Positions 24,967-33,528 of a DNA stretch of 64,000 nt are shown in pieces. A model generated the notes under the pieces. The model was not told the DNA's origin. It did no database searches and was given only the letters and a program-made list of their open reading frames with translations. Position numbers and translations under genes: made by a program. The stretch is from Pseudomonas mandelii. Lineage in GTDB: Bacteria; Pseudomonadota; Gammaproteobacteria; Pseudomonadales; Pseudomonadaceae. The stretch spans positions 6,610,501 to 6,674,500 of the forward strand of contig NZ_LT629796.1 in assembly GCF_900106065.1 (NCBI RefSeq). The letters are read 5' to 3'. How positions within the stretch are numbered: the stretch's first letter is position 1; every line of letters begins with the position of its first letter.

Positions 24967-25371
24967 ATGGCAGTCCCCCTCCAGGAACAAGCCTTTACCA
25001 AAGCCCAATGCGTAACAGGTCTGCGCGCTGCCGTCGGCATCCTCGAAAAGTGGAGCGCCTCCAGCGATCAGGCCTGTCGCATCTTGCGCATTTCCCGCAG
25101 CACCTACACCCGCGCCCGGCAGCGCGATCCCGCATGGTCCGTGACGCTCGATTCGGACCAGATGCAGCGCATCAGCTTCGTGCTCAACATCCACGCCGCA
25201 TTGCGCCTAGTCTTCGACAACCCGGACAACGTCTACGGCTTCCCGTCGATGGCCAACCACAACGAGTTTTTCAATGGGCGCAGTCCGCTGGAGATCATGG
25301 CTCAGGGCGACATGATTTCCTTGTATGAAACCTTCAAGCGCATTGACGTGCTGCGTGGTGCGCAATGGTGA
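24967..25371 (+). CDS. Xre/MbcA/ParS-type antitoxin
   Basis: A 134-residue antitoxin of the RES-Xre type. The N-terminal half carries an HTH (QACRILRISRSTYTRARQ, residues 36-53). The C-terminal half is the DUF2384 (MbcA/ParS toxin-binding) domain ending with the typical FNGRSPLEIMAQGDMISLYET. It neutralises the RES toxin and represses the operon. ATG 24967 starts the conserved part; upstream codons lack likeness. The toxin gene begins 7 nt before this gene's end. Confidence 0.9.
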   Translation: MAVPLQEQAFTKAQCVTGLRAAVGILEKWSASSDQACRILRISRSTYTRARQRDPAWSVTLDSDQMQRISFVLNIHAALRLVFDNPDNVYGFPSMANHNEFFNGRSPLEIMAQGDMISLYETFKRIDVLRGAQW

Positions 25372-26057
25372 CGGTGAGCGAACTGGCAGCACTGGCTGGC
25401 GAACAGCTGCAGGCTTATCGACTGGTCAATTCGAAGTTTCCACCGATTGCGATGTTTGATGACGTGGCGGATGCGGACGAGTTTGAGGTGCTGTATCAGA
25501 TTCAGGCGCTGACCAATCCCCGGCTGAAAAATGAAGTGGGTCATCTTGAGTTGATTGCGCGGGATCAAATCCCGTTCGGCATCCCTGGCTGCTCTTATGC
25601 GACGGCGCCGTTTACCCACGTCAACCCGGCGGGTTCGCGGTTCAGCGATGGTCGTTTTGGGGTGTTGTACCTGGCGGACTCCATGGACACGGCATTGGCC
25701 GAGGTTCGGCATCACCAGAGTCTTTATTGGTCAAATGTGCCGAGCCTCAATTATGAGCGGTTTGTGTTCCGGGGGTTGTCCTGCGCCTTCGTGGATGTGG
25801 CAATGAAAGACGCTGCTGCCATTGCGCTGACTGATCCGGTTTATGACCCTGACGACTACACGCACTCGCGGCGCTTGGGCAGGTCCGTCAAAGAGGCGCG
25901 CTGTCCAGGGATTCGTTACCACTCGGTGCGGATGCAAGGCAGTTATTGCTGGGCGCTGATGACGCCCAAGCCGGTTCAATCAATCATTCAAACTGCGCAT
26001 TACGAGATGGTCTGGAATGGTCAGGTCACCAGCGTCAGCAAGATCAGCGAGGCTTGA
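25365..26057 (+). CDS. RES-domain NAD-degrading toxin
   Basis: A 230-residue RES-domain protein. The three naming residues appear as Arg in QAYRLVNSKFPP (residue 19), Glu in DTALAEVRHH (near 114) and Ser in the C-terminal half. RES toxins deplete NAD+ by phosphorolysis or hydrolysis, causing stasis. The ATG overlaps the antitoxin's last codons (ATGGTGA), so the two are coupled. Complete and apparently intact. Confidence 0.92.
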   Translation: MVTVSELAALAGEQLQAYRLVNSKFPPIAMFDDVADADEFEVLYQIQALTNPRLKNEVGHLELIARDQIPFGIPGCSYATAPFTHVNPAGSRFSDGRFGVLYLADSMDTALAEVRHHQSLYWSNVPSLNYERFVFRGLSCAFVDVAMKDAAAIALTDPVYDPDDYTHSRRLGRSVKEARCPGIRYHSVRMQGSYCWALMTPKPVQSIIQTAHYEMVWNGQVTSVSKISEA

Positions 26058-26107
26058 AACGATCGCCTGATCGCCTGATCAAATTACGCTGAAGCTGCGT
26101 TGCCCGG

Positions 26108-26134
26108 GCCTGCCCATTGTCGTATTGGGCGGGC
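26108..26134. terminator. Hairpin between convergent RES toxin and lipoprotein genes
   Basis: GCCTGCCCA (26108-26116) pairs with TGGGCGGGC (26126-26134), one G-T wobble included. No T-run follows, but the place between convergent ends suggests termination. Confidence 0.4.
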
Positions 26135-26156
26135 GTGATTTGCACCCAGGTTTACA

Positions 26157-26547
26157 TCACTCCACGCACCGTTTTGGCGTGATCCGGATTTCCCGATGCA
26201 GGTTATCTCCCGTGAGCTCGTCGGCGTGCCACGCGGGTTCTTTGCCTGCGCTCAACTCGACAGGATATGGCCCGGTCGGTGCCAAGGCGGCCTGTGCCCG
26301 AGCGATGAAAGCATCGGTGCTTCGGGTGTCTGTGCCGGAAAGAGGGCCCGAGATCTTCGAAAAGTGCTTTGTATGCCAAGGCTTTGTCGGATTCCCGATC
26401 TTGCACACACGTATCGTAGGCCGCGCTGTTGACAGGGCCATCCTCCAGGCAGGGATCGCGGTAGACCGGGCTGACCGGTGGAGGCGGACTGGAACAGCCG
26501 GCGATGAGCACGCTTGCCAATACCGACAACCAAACCAAGGGCGACAC
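26157..26547 (-). pseudogene. Frameshifted small lipoprotein gene
   Basis: The 5' part reads as a lipoprotein: MSPLVWLSVLASVLIAGCSS with the lipobox LIAGC, then a Pro-rich linker and a Cys-containing core to about ALFEDLGP. After that point the same frame turns to Arg/His-rich shadow sequence. The frame one base over carries a plausible continuation (TDAFIARAQAALAPTGPYPVELSAG... to the stop at 26157). An extra base near 26345-26365, where plus-strand runs of G and A occur, explains both. Either a real inactivating indel or a sequencing error. Confidence 0.55.
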
Positions 26548-26713
26548 GATGGTGGATGTTTGAGACCGCGCAGGTGTTGATGTGATTCAAAGTACCGTCC
26601 TTGGAGACTGTGGCGAATTATCGTTGCGGTTTTCTATTGACCAGCGAGACGCCGCCGTCTTTAAGTTTGATCGGTATCGGCCCGGATTACAGGCAGTTTA
26701 GGGATATGCGGTG

Positions 26714-27388
26714 TCAAGGAGCCGAAGACCGCGCGCTCGAAGCGTTGCGTTTTCGTCGTGCCTCTTCATCCTCCGCCAGTGCCTGACGCACCAGCGCCCG
26801 AGCCGCCCAGGCGGCGGCGTCGAGTGATTCTGCGACGCTCGCGCGGCTGATATCGCGCACGGCGATCAACGCCTCGGTGCCCATGACGATCGACAGCGCC
26901 TGCTTCAATCGCTTTCGCGCCCGAGGTGAGAGCACGTCCTTCAGCGAGTCGACAATCGGCTCGATGTAGCTCATGCGTCGGCCTGGTCGCAGTGCCTCAC
27001 GGGATTCGTTTTCGAGCCACACCGTCATGAACGAACGTACCATCACGTGCAGACCAATCTCGTCGTCGATCAACAGTTTGTTCAACGCGTTCGCCGCCAG
27101 ACCGATGCCCTTTACCGGATCGTCCCCCGGCCGCCAGATCTGCTCCAGCGGCGTCATGTCTCGGTCTGCCGCCGTCTCGCTGATCAACGCCTCCGTCGAG
27201 GGAAAGTAGCGATACGCCGTGGCGCGCGACACCATCGCCCGCTCGGCCACTTGCGCAACCGTCGGGTTATGGCCCTCGTCGCGCAAGGCGATGGCGGCAT
27301 CGACCAGCGCCTGACGCGTGCGGCGCTTCTGGTTGTCGCGGCCCTGATCGCCGTCTCCGCTGGACGGGCTTGACTTGGAAATTGGCAT
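26714..27388 (-). CDS. TetR-family regulator
   Basis: A 224-residue TetR protein: a basic N-terminal tail (residues 1-25), then the HTH (RQALVDAAIALRDEG ... TVAQVAERAMVSRATAYRYFPS, residues 25-70) and an all-helical ligand domain. It is divergent from the small membrane protein at 27543, and a palindrome (27415-27430) lies 27 bp upstream of its ATG, fitting autorepression and control of the neighbour. Confidence 0.9.
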   Translation of the reverse strand: MPISKSSPSSGDGDQGRDNQKRRTRQALVDAAIALRDEGHNPTVAQVAERAMVSRATAYRYFPSTEALISETAADRDMTPLEQIWRPGDDPVKGIGLAANALNKLLIDDEIGLHVMVRSFMTVWLENESREALRPGRRMSYIEPIVDSLKDVLSPRARKRLKQALSIVMGTEALIAVRDISRASVAESLDAAAWAARALVRQALAEDEEARRKRNASSARSSAP

Positions 27389-27414
27389 GGAGTAAATGAG
27401 ATCCTGTCTTGTCG

Positions 27415-27430
27415 TGAGACACGAGTCTCA
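27415..27430. promoter_or_regulatory. Candidate TetR operator
   Basis: TGAGACACGAGTCTCA is a perfect palindrome of 6-bp arms around ACGA. It lies in the divergent gap between the TetR gene and the membrane-protein gene and is flanked by further TGTCT/AGACA halves. Confidence 0.65.
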
Positions 27431-27542
27431 TAATAGACACTCGATATCCAACCCACAAGAAGTCGCACGCAGGAGCGCCTGACGACTTCAAATCAATTGT
27501 TTGAGCAACTGAACGCGCCCCAGGGCGCATGAGGTGAATGCC

Positions 27543-27968
27543 ATGAATCACAACCCCCGTTCGCGGACCTGGTTTCGGCTCGCTGCCCTCTACTTTGCCA
27601 TTGGCGTGATGCTGGGCGTGGCAATGGGCGCTTCCGGCGATCATTCGCTCTTCGCGGTACATGCCCATATCAATCTGTTGGGATGGGTGTCGATGGCCCT
27701 GTTCGGCATCATCGGCACAGCCCACCCGTCCATCACCGAAGGGCGCGTGGCCGCAGCGCAGTTCTGGATATACAACCTTGGCGTCCCGCTGATGCTCGGC
27801 GCGCTGACGCTGCGGCTCAAGGGCTTCCCGTCAGTCGAGCCGTTGATTGGCGTCGCCTCGCTCCTCATCGGTTGCAGTGTGCTGCTGTTTGTGTGGCTGG
27901 TGTTCTCGCGCATCGGTGTGACAACCGTGTACCTGAGCAGCCCGACAGGCGAATCGCGCCTGTCTTGA
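27543..27968 (+). CDS. Small haem-copper-oxidase-subunit-I-like membrane protein
   Basis: A 141-residue membrane protein with four helices. The second begins with VHAHINLLGWVSMALFG, a segment much like the His-rich helix of NorB/CcoN-type oxidase subunit I proteins. At this length it is a single four-helix module, not an oxidase. Family members are annotated as cytochrome-c-oxidase-like or hypothetical. Start: ATG 27543 with AGGTG just upstream; GTG 27534 also fits. Likely controlled by the divergent TetR gene. Function unknown; haem binding by the two His is possible. Confidence 0.75.
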   Translation: MNHNPRSRTWFRLAALYFAIGVMLGVAMGASGDHSLFAVHAHINLLGWVSMALFGIIGTAHPSITEGRVAAAQFWIYNLGVPLMLGALTLRLKGFPSVEPLIGVASLLIGCSVLLFVWLVFSRIGVTTVYLSSPTGESRLS

Positions 27969-28115
27969 CGCGCCAAACACGTCCCCGCTTTTTGGGCAGC
28001 GTATCGGTCCGGGGTGACTCTGCCTCGGATCGATTGCTGCCTCCGTCATGATCAAGCCTGTGTCAACGGCCGATGCAGCCTCGCTCCAGGCGTGCACGCA
28101 ATGCGCTGGACACAT

Positions 28116-28142
28116 CTCATTTGATAAACCCTCTCAAATGAG
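28116..28142. promoter_or_regulatory. Inverted repeat upstream of the TonB receptor
   Basis: CTCATTTGA (28116-28124) and TCAAATGAG (28134-28142) are perfect arms over 9 nt; a third copy, TCAAATGAG, stands at the receptor start (about 28207). It looks like an operator or, less likely, a transcript hairpin. A clear Fur box was not seen. Confidence 0.45.
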
Positions 28143-28209
28143 TATAAATCCTATTCCAGGATCAATTGCTATTGCGTATGATACGGATTCTCAATAACAG
28201 CAAAATCAA

Positions 28210-30183
28210 ATGAGTGTTCGCATGACCGCCCCCATCTCCCTGTGTACACAAACCTCCGTGACGCCGCGCATGCCTTCGACCCTGCGCCCCCTGGCGCTCG
28301 CAGTGCACATGCTGGCAGCCGGTATCGCCATGACTGCGCCCTCCTTGCAGGCAGCGGAACAGACTGAGCAGACGGAGACTGGAAGCTCTGTGACCTTGGC
28401 CCCTATCGCGATCACTGAGACGGCCATTCGCGAACGCAGTGCCGTCACCGAAGACACCAACTCTTACACGACGGAGGCTGCACGCACGGCCACGCCGTTG
28501 AGCATGTCGCTGCGGGAGACGCCGCAGTCGGTCAGCGTCATCACCCAGCAACGCATACAGGACCAGGACCTGCATACGATCCTCGACGTGGTCAACAATG
28601 CCACCGGTGTGTCGGTCAACCGCTATGAGACCAGCCGGGCGCAGTTCAACGCCCGAGGTTTTGAGCTCAACTCGCTGATGATCGATGGCGTGCCCACCAT
28701 CTACGAGCAGCCATGGAGTTCGGGGGAAATTTTCAGCAGCCTGGCCATGTATGACCGCGTCGAAGTAGTACGCGGCGCCAACGGTCTGATGACCGGTGCC
28801 GGCGATCCATCCGCCTCCATCAACATGGTGCGCAAGCGCGCCAACAGTAAAGACCTGAAGGGTTCTGTAGAACTGAGCGCCGGCACCTGGGACACCTACG
28901 GCGTCGAGGCTGATGTGTCCACGGCGCTGAACGAGGAAGGCACCATTCGCGCGCGGCTGGTCGGGGAGACCAACGAGGGCGACACGTGGATCGATATGAA
29001 CTCGAACAAGCGCCAGACCCTCTACGGCACGATGGATATCGACCTGACGCCCGACACCACGCTCTGGTTCGGCTTGAGCCGGCAAGAAAGCAACGCCGAC
29101 TCGCCGATGTGGGGTGGCCTGCCAGTCTGGTACGCAGACGGCGGCCGCACGAACTGGAGCCGCTCGAAGTCGACCTCCGCCAAATGGAGCAAGTGGGACA
29201 CGACCTACGAGACTTACTTCGTCAATCTTGATCACACCTTTGCCAACGACTGGCAAGTCAATCTGAGCTACAACCGTGGCGAACGCACCGGCGACTCCTC
29301 CCTGCTGTACCTGTCCGGCAATCCAGGCAGGAACGGCAGCTCCGCGATGTCTTCGTTCCCGGCGACCTACAAGACCGAGACCACCCAGGACGACTACGGC
29401 ATCCGCTTCAATGGCCCGTTCTCGTTCCTGGGTCGCGAGCACGAATTGGCCTTCGGCTATGTGGACAGCAAGCAGAAGTTCGACACCGATTCACTCGACG
29501 CGCAAACAGGCTTTGGCGGTGTCGCCGATTTCGATTCCTACAACGGTAATTTCGCAGAACCGGTATGGGGCCCGAGGACCGACTACGGTTACAGCGAGAC
29601 CCGCCAGAAGGGCCTGTACGCGGCAACCCGCCTGAACGTGACCGACGATTTGAAAGTGATCCTTGGCGCGCGTGAAAGCTGGTACGAGAAGACCAGTGAT
29701 GACGTCTTCTCGGAAGTGAGCAAGATCGATGTCGATCATGAGCTGACACCCTATGCAGGTATTGTCTACGACCTCACCGACAACCTTTCGGCTTATGCCA
29801 GCTACACAGAAATTTTCCTGCCGCAATCGGTACGCGACCGCAGTGGCCAGACATTGGAACCGATCGTTGGCGAGAGCACTGAATTGGGCCTGAAGGGTGA
29901 GTACTTCGGTGGCCGCTTGAACGCCTCCGCAGCGGTTTTCCAGATCAAACAAGACAACCTGGGCCAGAACACCGGCGCGCTGATCGATCCTTCAAACCCG
30001 GTTGGCGGTTTCGCCTACGAGGCGAGTGAAGGCGCGACCAGCAAGGGTTTCGAGCTGGAAGTTTCCGGCGAGCTCGCAACGGACTGGAATGCATCGATGG
30101 GTTACACCCAGTTCACGGCCGAAGATGCCAACGGCGACGACGTCAACACGCTGTACCCGACCAAGTTGCTGCGCACCTTTACC
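28210..30183 (+). pseudogene. TonB-dependent siderophore receptor, 5' part (IS-interrupted)
   Basis: Codons 1-658 of an outer-membrane receptor: an export signal (about residues 1-48, ending SLQAAEQ), the plug domain (RETPQSVSVITQQRIQDQD, FNARGFELNSLMIDG, RVEVVRGANGLMTG) and most of the beta-barrel. It has no N-terminal signalling (STN) domain. It is split by an ISL3-type element at 30184; joining base 30183 to 31611 restores one 755-residue frame (LRTF|TTYRLPG). As it stands translation would run 8 codons into the IS and stop at 30207, losing the last barrel strands, so the receptor is almost certainly non-functional. Confidence 0.9.
30176..30183. repeat. Left target-site duplication of the IS
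   Basis: CCTTTACC here is repeated exactly at 31603-31610, immediately outside the other IS end. Eight bp is the normal duplication for ISL3 elements. Confidence 0.95.
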
Positions 30184-31602
30184 GGCTCTTCGCATTTAAG
30201 GGTGTAGCTGATTTCTAAACCCTCCTGACTTCAGCAAGCACCTGGCTATGTAATTGGTTAAATTTCTAAAGCCCAAGGCGGTACCTCGTAAGTGCTCAAG
30301 TCGCCCGTTGATAGCTTCTGTTGGACCGTTGCTGGTTCCTGGCCGGTCGAAGTAGGCAAGGATGCTCTCAGCGTATTTTTTCAGCGTTTCCCCCAAGCCT
30401 TTCACCTCGATGAGCGCTTTGGGCAAGTCGCTGGCTGTAATGATATTTATGACCTCTTCCATGAGTTTTTTACCACGTTTTCGATCCGGCTCGTTGTAGG
30501 CGCTGACCACCCGTTGGTACATGCTCCAGGTGCAATCCACTTCGAGGTGGTGCTCATCTGCAAACAGCTGGAACAGTTGCTTTTTGTTGGCGTCAGACAG
30601 GTAGCTGATCCGAGTCAGTAGCGTTCGACGGCTTTTGTAGAGCGGGTCATTTTTACGCCCTCTGCGGCCCAGGATGTCGTGTTGCACACGCCGGCGGCAT
30701 TCATCCAGCATGTTGCTTGCCCAGCGCACGACATGGAAAGGATCCAGCACGGTTTGGGCTTGAGGCAGGGCTTCTTGCGCTGCAGATTTAAACCCCGTAA
30801 AACCGTCCATGGCAATGCTTTCGATCTGGTCACGCCACGATTTGGGGCGACTCTGTAGCCATTGCTTAAAGGCTTGTTTGGAGCGGCCTTCCAGCACATC
30901 GAGCAAGCGGGCCGGCCCGTTTTTGTTACGCACGGGCGTAAGGTCAACCACGATGGTGACGTACTTGTCACCACAGCGTGTATGTCGCCAAACATGCTCA
31001 TCCACGCCCAGCACGGTCACACCGTCAAAACGTGTCGAGTCATTAAAAAGCAGGCGCCGTCCTTCGTTGATAATGGCATTATTAGCGGTGTGCCATGCAA
31101 CATCAAGCTGGCTCGCAACACGAGATACCGACAGATGATCCAGCACGATGGCAGCTAATGCCCAGCGTATCGCCCCATATGAAAGCTTTGAACGTGGAGG
31201 TGCTGCACTGTTTGTATCTTCATGCCAGAAACAGCCGCAAGCACAACGCCAGCGACGGATACGCAGCAGCAATCTGGTTGGTCGTTGTCCGTAAGGTGTG
31301 TGAGCAAGATGCCTATCGACAGTACCGCGTGAAACACCAGCAGCCCCGCACTTGGGGCATGGCTCGGGTGCTTTGGTTAAACGACATTCGATGACGGCGC
31401 GCTCTGCACAAAGATGTTGTCCAGTGGCAGTCAGGCCGAGGTTATTCAGTTGGCAAAAGCTGGAAAGATCAGGGCTAGAAAAGGTAAGATTGTTCACGTC
31501 GGGGGCTTAGTTTTTGTTGGTGTGAGAGCTTACATTTTCTAAGATCCTCGACTCCTTTTCCAGCCGGTCAGATTTTTTCTACACCCTTAAATGCGAAGAG
31601 CC
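30184..31602 (-). mobile_element. ISL3-family insertion sequence, 1419 bp, complete
   Basis: Bounded by 24-bp perfect terminal inverted repeats (30184-30207 and 31579-31602, beginning GGCTCTTCGC) and flanked by the 8-bp duplication CCTTTACC. It contains one intact transposase gene on the minus strand. The identical ends and duplication imply a recent insertion. No other copy or fragment was seen in the window. Confidence 0.96.
30196..31497 (-). CDS. ISL3-family transposase
   Basis: A 433-residue transposase. The N-terminal zinc ribbon has CPKCGAAG and CACGCFWHE-type cysteines (residues 47-95), followed by a helix-turn-helix and the DDE-type catalytic core (VTVLGVDEHVWRHTR, near 165; IAMDGFTGFKSA, near 230; DPFHVVRWA, near 253; and GTSNGPTEAINGRL towards the end with the Glu). 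It is full length for the family and uninterrupted. The stop codon lies inside the left inverted repeat. It moves the element by cut-and-paste. Confidence 0.96.
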   Translation of the reverse strand: MNNLTFSSPDLSSFCQLNNLGLTATGQHLCAERAVIECRLTKAPEPCPKCGAAGVSRGTVDRHLAHTPYGQRPTRLLLRIRRWRCACGCFWHEDTNSAAPPRSKLSYGAIRWALAAIVLDHLSVSRVASQLDVAWHTANNAIINEGRRLLFNDSTRFDGVTVLGVDEHVWRHTRCGDKYVTIVVDLTPVRNKNGPARLLDVLEGRSKQAFKQWLQSRPKSWRDQIESIAMDGFTGFKSAAQEALPQAQTVLDPFHVVRWASNMLDECRRRVQHDILGRRGRKNDPLYKSRRTLLTRISYLSDANKKQLFQLFADEHHLEVDCTWSMYQRVVSAYNEPDRKRGKKLMEEVINIITASDLPKALIEVKGLGETLKKYAESILAYFDRPGTSNGPTEAINGRLEHLRGTALGFRNLTNYIARCLLKSGGFRNQLHP

Positions 31603-31610
31603 CCTTTACC
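31603..31610. repeat. Right target-site duplication of the IS
   Basis: Second copy of CCTTTACC, directly abutting the IS right end. Confidence 0.95.
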
Positions 31611-31904
31611 ACCTACCGCCTGCCAGGGGCTTTCAACAAGCTGACCATCGGCGGCGGGGTTAACTGGCAGGATTCGATCTACACCTACGCCGTCAACCCG
31701 GCCGGCAACTCCGAAAAAATCCAGCAGGATGCCTATGCCCTAGTCAACCTGATGGCTCGCTACGAGTTCACCGAAAACCTCTCGGGCCAGGTGAATGCCA
31801 ACAACGTCACCGACGAGAAGTACTTCGACATCTTCGATGCCTACGGCGCCCTGACATACGGTGCACCGCGTAGCATTACGGCTTCGGCGAAGTACCGCTT
31901 CTAA
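31611..31904 (+). pseudogene. TonB-dependent siderophore receptor, 3' part
   Basis: The remaining 97 codons of the receptor: the last barrel strands LTIGGGVNWQDS, the conserved VNLMARYEFTENLSGQVNANNVTDEKYFD, and the terminal SITASAKYRF whose final Phe is the outer-membrane assembly signal. It has no start of its own. Together with 28210-30183 it makes a complete receptor. Confidence 0.9.
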
Positions 31905-32218
31905 GGCACCCGATCGGGTGGCGCTGCACTCTGCCAACACAACACCGGCCTCGCGCCGGTGTTGCACTTCTTGACTACGGACAAACACGAAAGCGTCCTC
32001 GCCTCATGTCGAATAAATAGCCCATTCTCTCGTTCACCTGCTCCTGGCTTCCGCACTCATTGACCGCTGTGTATCATCAGTCCCGGGCCGATGCTGCCCG
32101 CCGCTCGCTCCCGAAGGGAAAGGTGAAAGCATTGCTTCTCCCCCAAATCCTGTCGTATCTCTTGAGAGCCGAGGTTTGGCAACGCGAGCACCAGAATGCC
32201 TTGGCTACAGGAGGAACG
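31905..32218. other. Intergenic stretch between TonB receptor and glyoxalase-like gene
   Basis: Holds the receptor's terminator (31940-31964) and then the promoter region for the gene at 32219. The sequence 32060-32218 is open in the frame of that gene but shows no protein-family likeness and lies before a good Shine-Dalgarno, so it is taken as leader DNA. Confidence 0.5.
31940..31964 (+). terminator. Terminator hairpin after the TonB receptor
   Basis: CAACACCGGC (31940-31949) pairs perfectly with GCCGGTGTTG (31955-31964) over a 5-nt loop. The tail (CACTTCTTG) is only partly T-rich. Confidence 0.65.
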
Positions 32219-32749
32219 ATGTTTTCAATCGAACAAGCCAAGCAGATGGCCAAGAGGCTGCGTGCCTCGCTTGAGGGGCGCAATCAAGCGACGTCTCACT
32301 CAACCGCGCTTGAGCTGGTCGCGCATCAACTGGGCTACAAGGACTGGAACACAGCGTCTGCGACGCTTCCCCAGGAACTTGATCAACCCGCCATTACCTT
32401 CGACAGAGCCATCCCGATACTGCGGATGTTTGACGAAACCAAGGCGCGCGAGTTCTACCTTGATTTTCTAGGCTTCAGCGTCGAATTCGAGCACCGCTTC
32501 GAAGCAGATCTGCCGCTGTACTTGGGCATCAGCCGAAACGGTCTGCAGCTCCATCTTTCCGAACATCATGGCGATGCGAGCCCGGGATCGACGATATTTG
32601 TCCCTATGCACAATATCGAACTGTTGCGCGACGAATTACAGGGCAAACGCTACGGATACGGACGGCCAGATATCGTTCAGCAAGGTTGGGGGCAAGTGTT
32701 GGAAGTCCATGACCCCTTCGGCAATCGCATTCGATTCTGCCAAAGCTGA
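32219..32749 (+). CDS. Glyoxalase-superfamily protein with N-terminal Glyoxalase_8-type domain
   Basis: A 176-residue protein in two parts. Residues 1-55 form a small helical domain (AKQMAKRLRASLEGRNQ, SHSTALELVAHQLGYKDWNTASA). Residues 62-176 form a bleomycin-resistance/glyoxalase fold (ILRMFDETKAREFYLDFLGF ... LEVHDPFGNRIRFCQ) with the usual C-terminal Glu/His metal site region. AGGAGG stands just before ATG 32219. The family binds or modifies small electrophiles; the substrate is unknown. Single gene. Confidence 0.82.
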   Translation: MFSIEQAKQMAKRLRASLEGRNQATSHSTALELVAHQLGYKDWNTASATLPQELDQPAITFDRAIPILRMFDETKAREFYLDFLGFSVEFEHRFEADLPLYLGISRNGLQLHLSEHHGDASPGSTIFVPMHNIELLRDELQGKRYGYGRPDIVQQGWGQVLEVHDPFGNRIRFCQS

Positions 32750-32835
32750 TCCTGCCTGGCGGGCTGGGGTGACCCAGCCCGTTTCCTTGATACGTGTCCT
32801 ATCCTTCTAACCAACCCACCACGCCAGACGCCAAC

Positions 32836-33528
32836 ATGCCCGCCTCCGAATCCACCCTCCTCGACAGCTGGCACCACAACGCCCACGCCTGGATCACAGC
32901 TATCCGCAGCGGCGCCATCGAAAGCCGCCTCACGGTGACCGACCAGGCCATCCTGCTGGCCGTGCTGGGCCGCCAACCCGAGCGCGTGCTCGACCTCGGA
33001 TGCGGCGAGGGCTGGTTGCTGCGCGCGCTGGCTCAACGGGGCATCACGGCCGTCGGTGTGGATGGCGATGCGACGCTGGTCGACGCGGCGCGGGCGTCGG
33101 GGTCATCGCAGGTGCATGTGGCGAGCTATGAAGAATTGGTGGAGGCCAAGGTGGACATCGGCCGCGACTACGACCTGATCTGCGCCAACTTCGCCCTGTT
33201 GCACCAGGACATCATTCCGCTGCTCGCCGCCATGAACGCCCTGCTTCGCCCTGGTGGTGCACTGGTGATCCAGACACTGCACCCGTGGGCTGTCGCGGCA
33301 GGCGACTATCAGGATGGCTGGCGGGAAGAAACCTTTGCCGGGTTCAAGGGCCAGTGGCAGCCCATGCCGTGGTACTTCCGCACCTTGTCCAGCTGGCTGA
33401 ATGCGCTGGACATGGCCGGCTTTCGGCTGGCCGTCCTGCAAGAGCCGCAGCACCCGCAAAGTCCGGTGCCGCAGTCGTTGCTGTTGGTGGCCGAAAGCGG
33501 GCAAGGCGTTGTTCAGACGGTCGATTGA
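32836..33528 (+). CDS. Class I SAM-dependent methyltransferase
   Basis: A 230-residue Rossmann methyltransferase: motif I VLDLGCGEGWLLRAL (near residue 51), the acidic end of strand 2 in GVDGDATLVDAA, and motif IV/V YDLICANFALLHQD. The C-terminal half carries LVIQTLHPWA and a substrate-side region seen in ubiquinone/menaquinone-type methylases, but the acceptor is unknown. ATG 32836 was preferred; GTG 32794 would add 14 residues. Its 3' end overlaps the converging MFS gene by 16 bp. Confidence 0.85.
   Translation: MPASESTLLDSWHHNAHAWITAIRSGAIESRLTVTDQAILLAVLGRQPERVLDLGCGEGWLLRALAQRGITAVGVDGDATLVDAARASGSSQVHVASYEELVEAKVDIGRDYDLICANFALLHQDIIPLLAAMNALLRPGGALVIQTLHPWAVAAGDYQDGWREETFAGFKGQWQPMPWYFRTLSSWLNALDMAGFRLAVLQEPQHPQSPVPQSLLLVAESGQGVVQTVD

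Noticed and set aside
24967..26057. Prophage or genomic-island edge at the toxin-antitoxin pair
   Set aside because: No integrase, tRNA, attachment repeat or phage gene nearby; composition does not shift visibly.
28165..28200. Possible Fur box before the TonB receptor
   Set aside because: The AT-rich GATACGGATTCTCAATA only weakly resembles the 19-bp Fur consensus; not strong enough to call.
28162..29442. 426-codon frame antisense to the TonB receptor
   Set aside because: Composition is that of a mirror frame, and the receptor is unmistakable.
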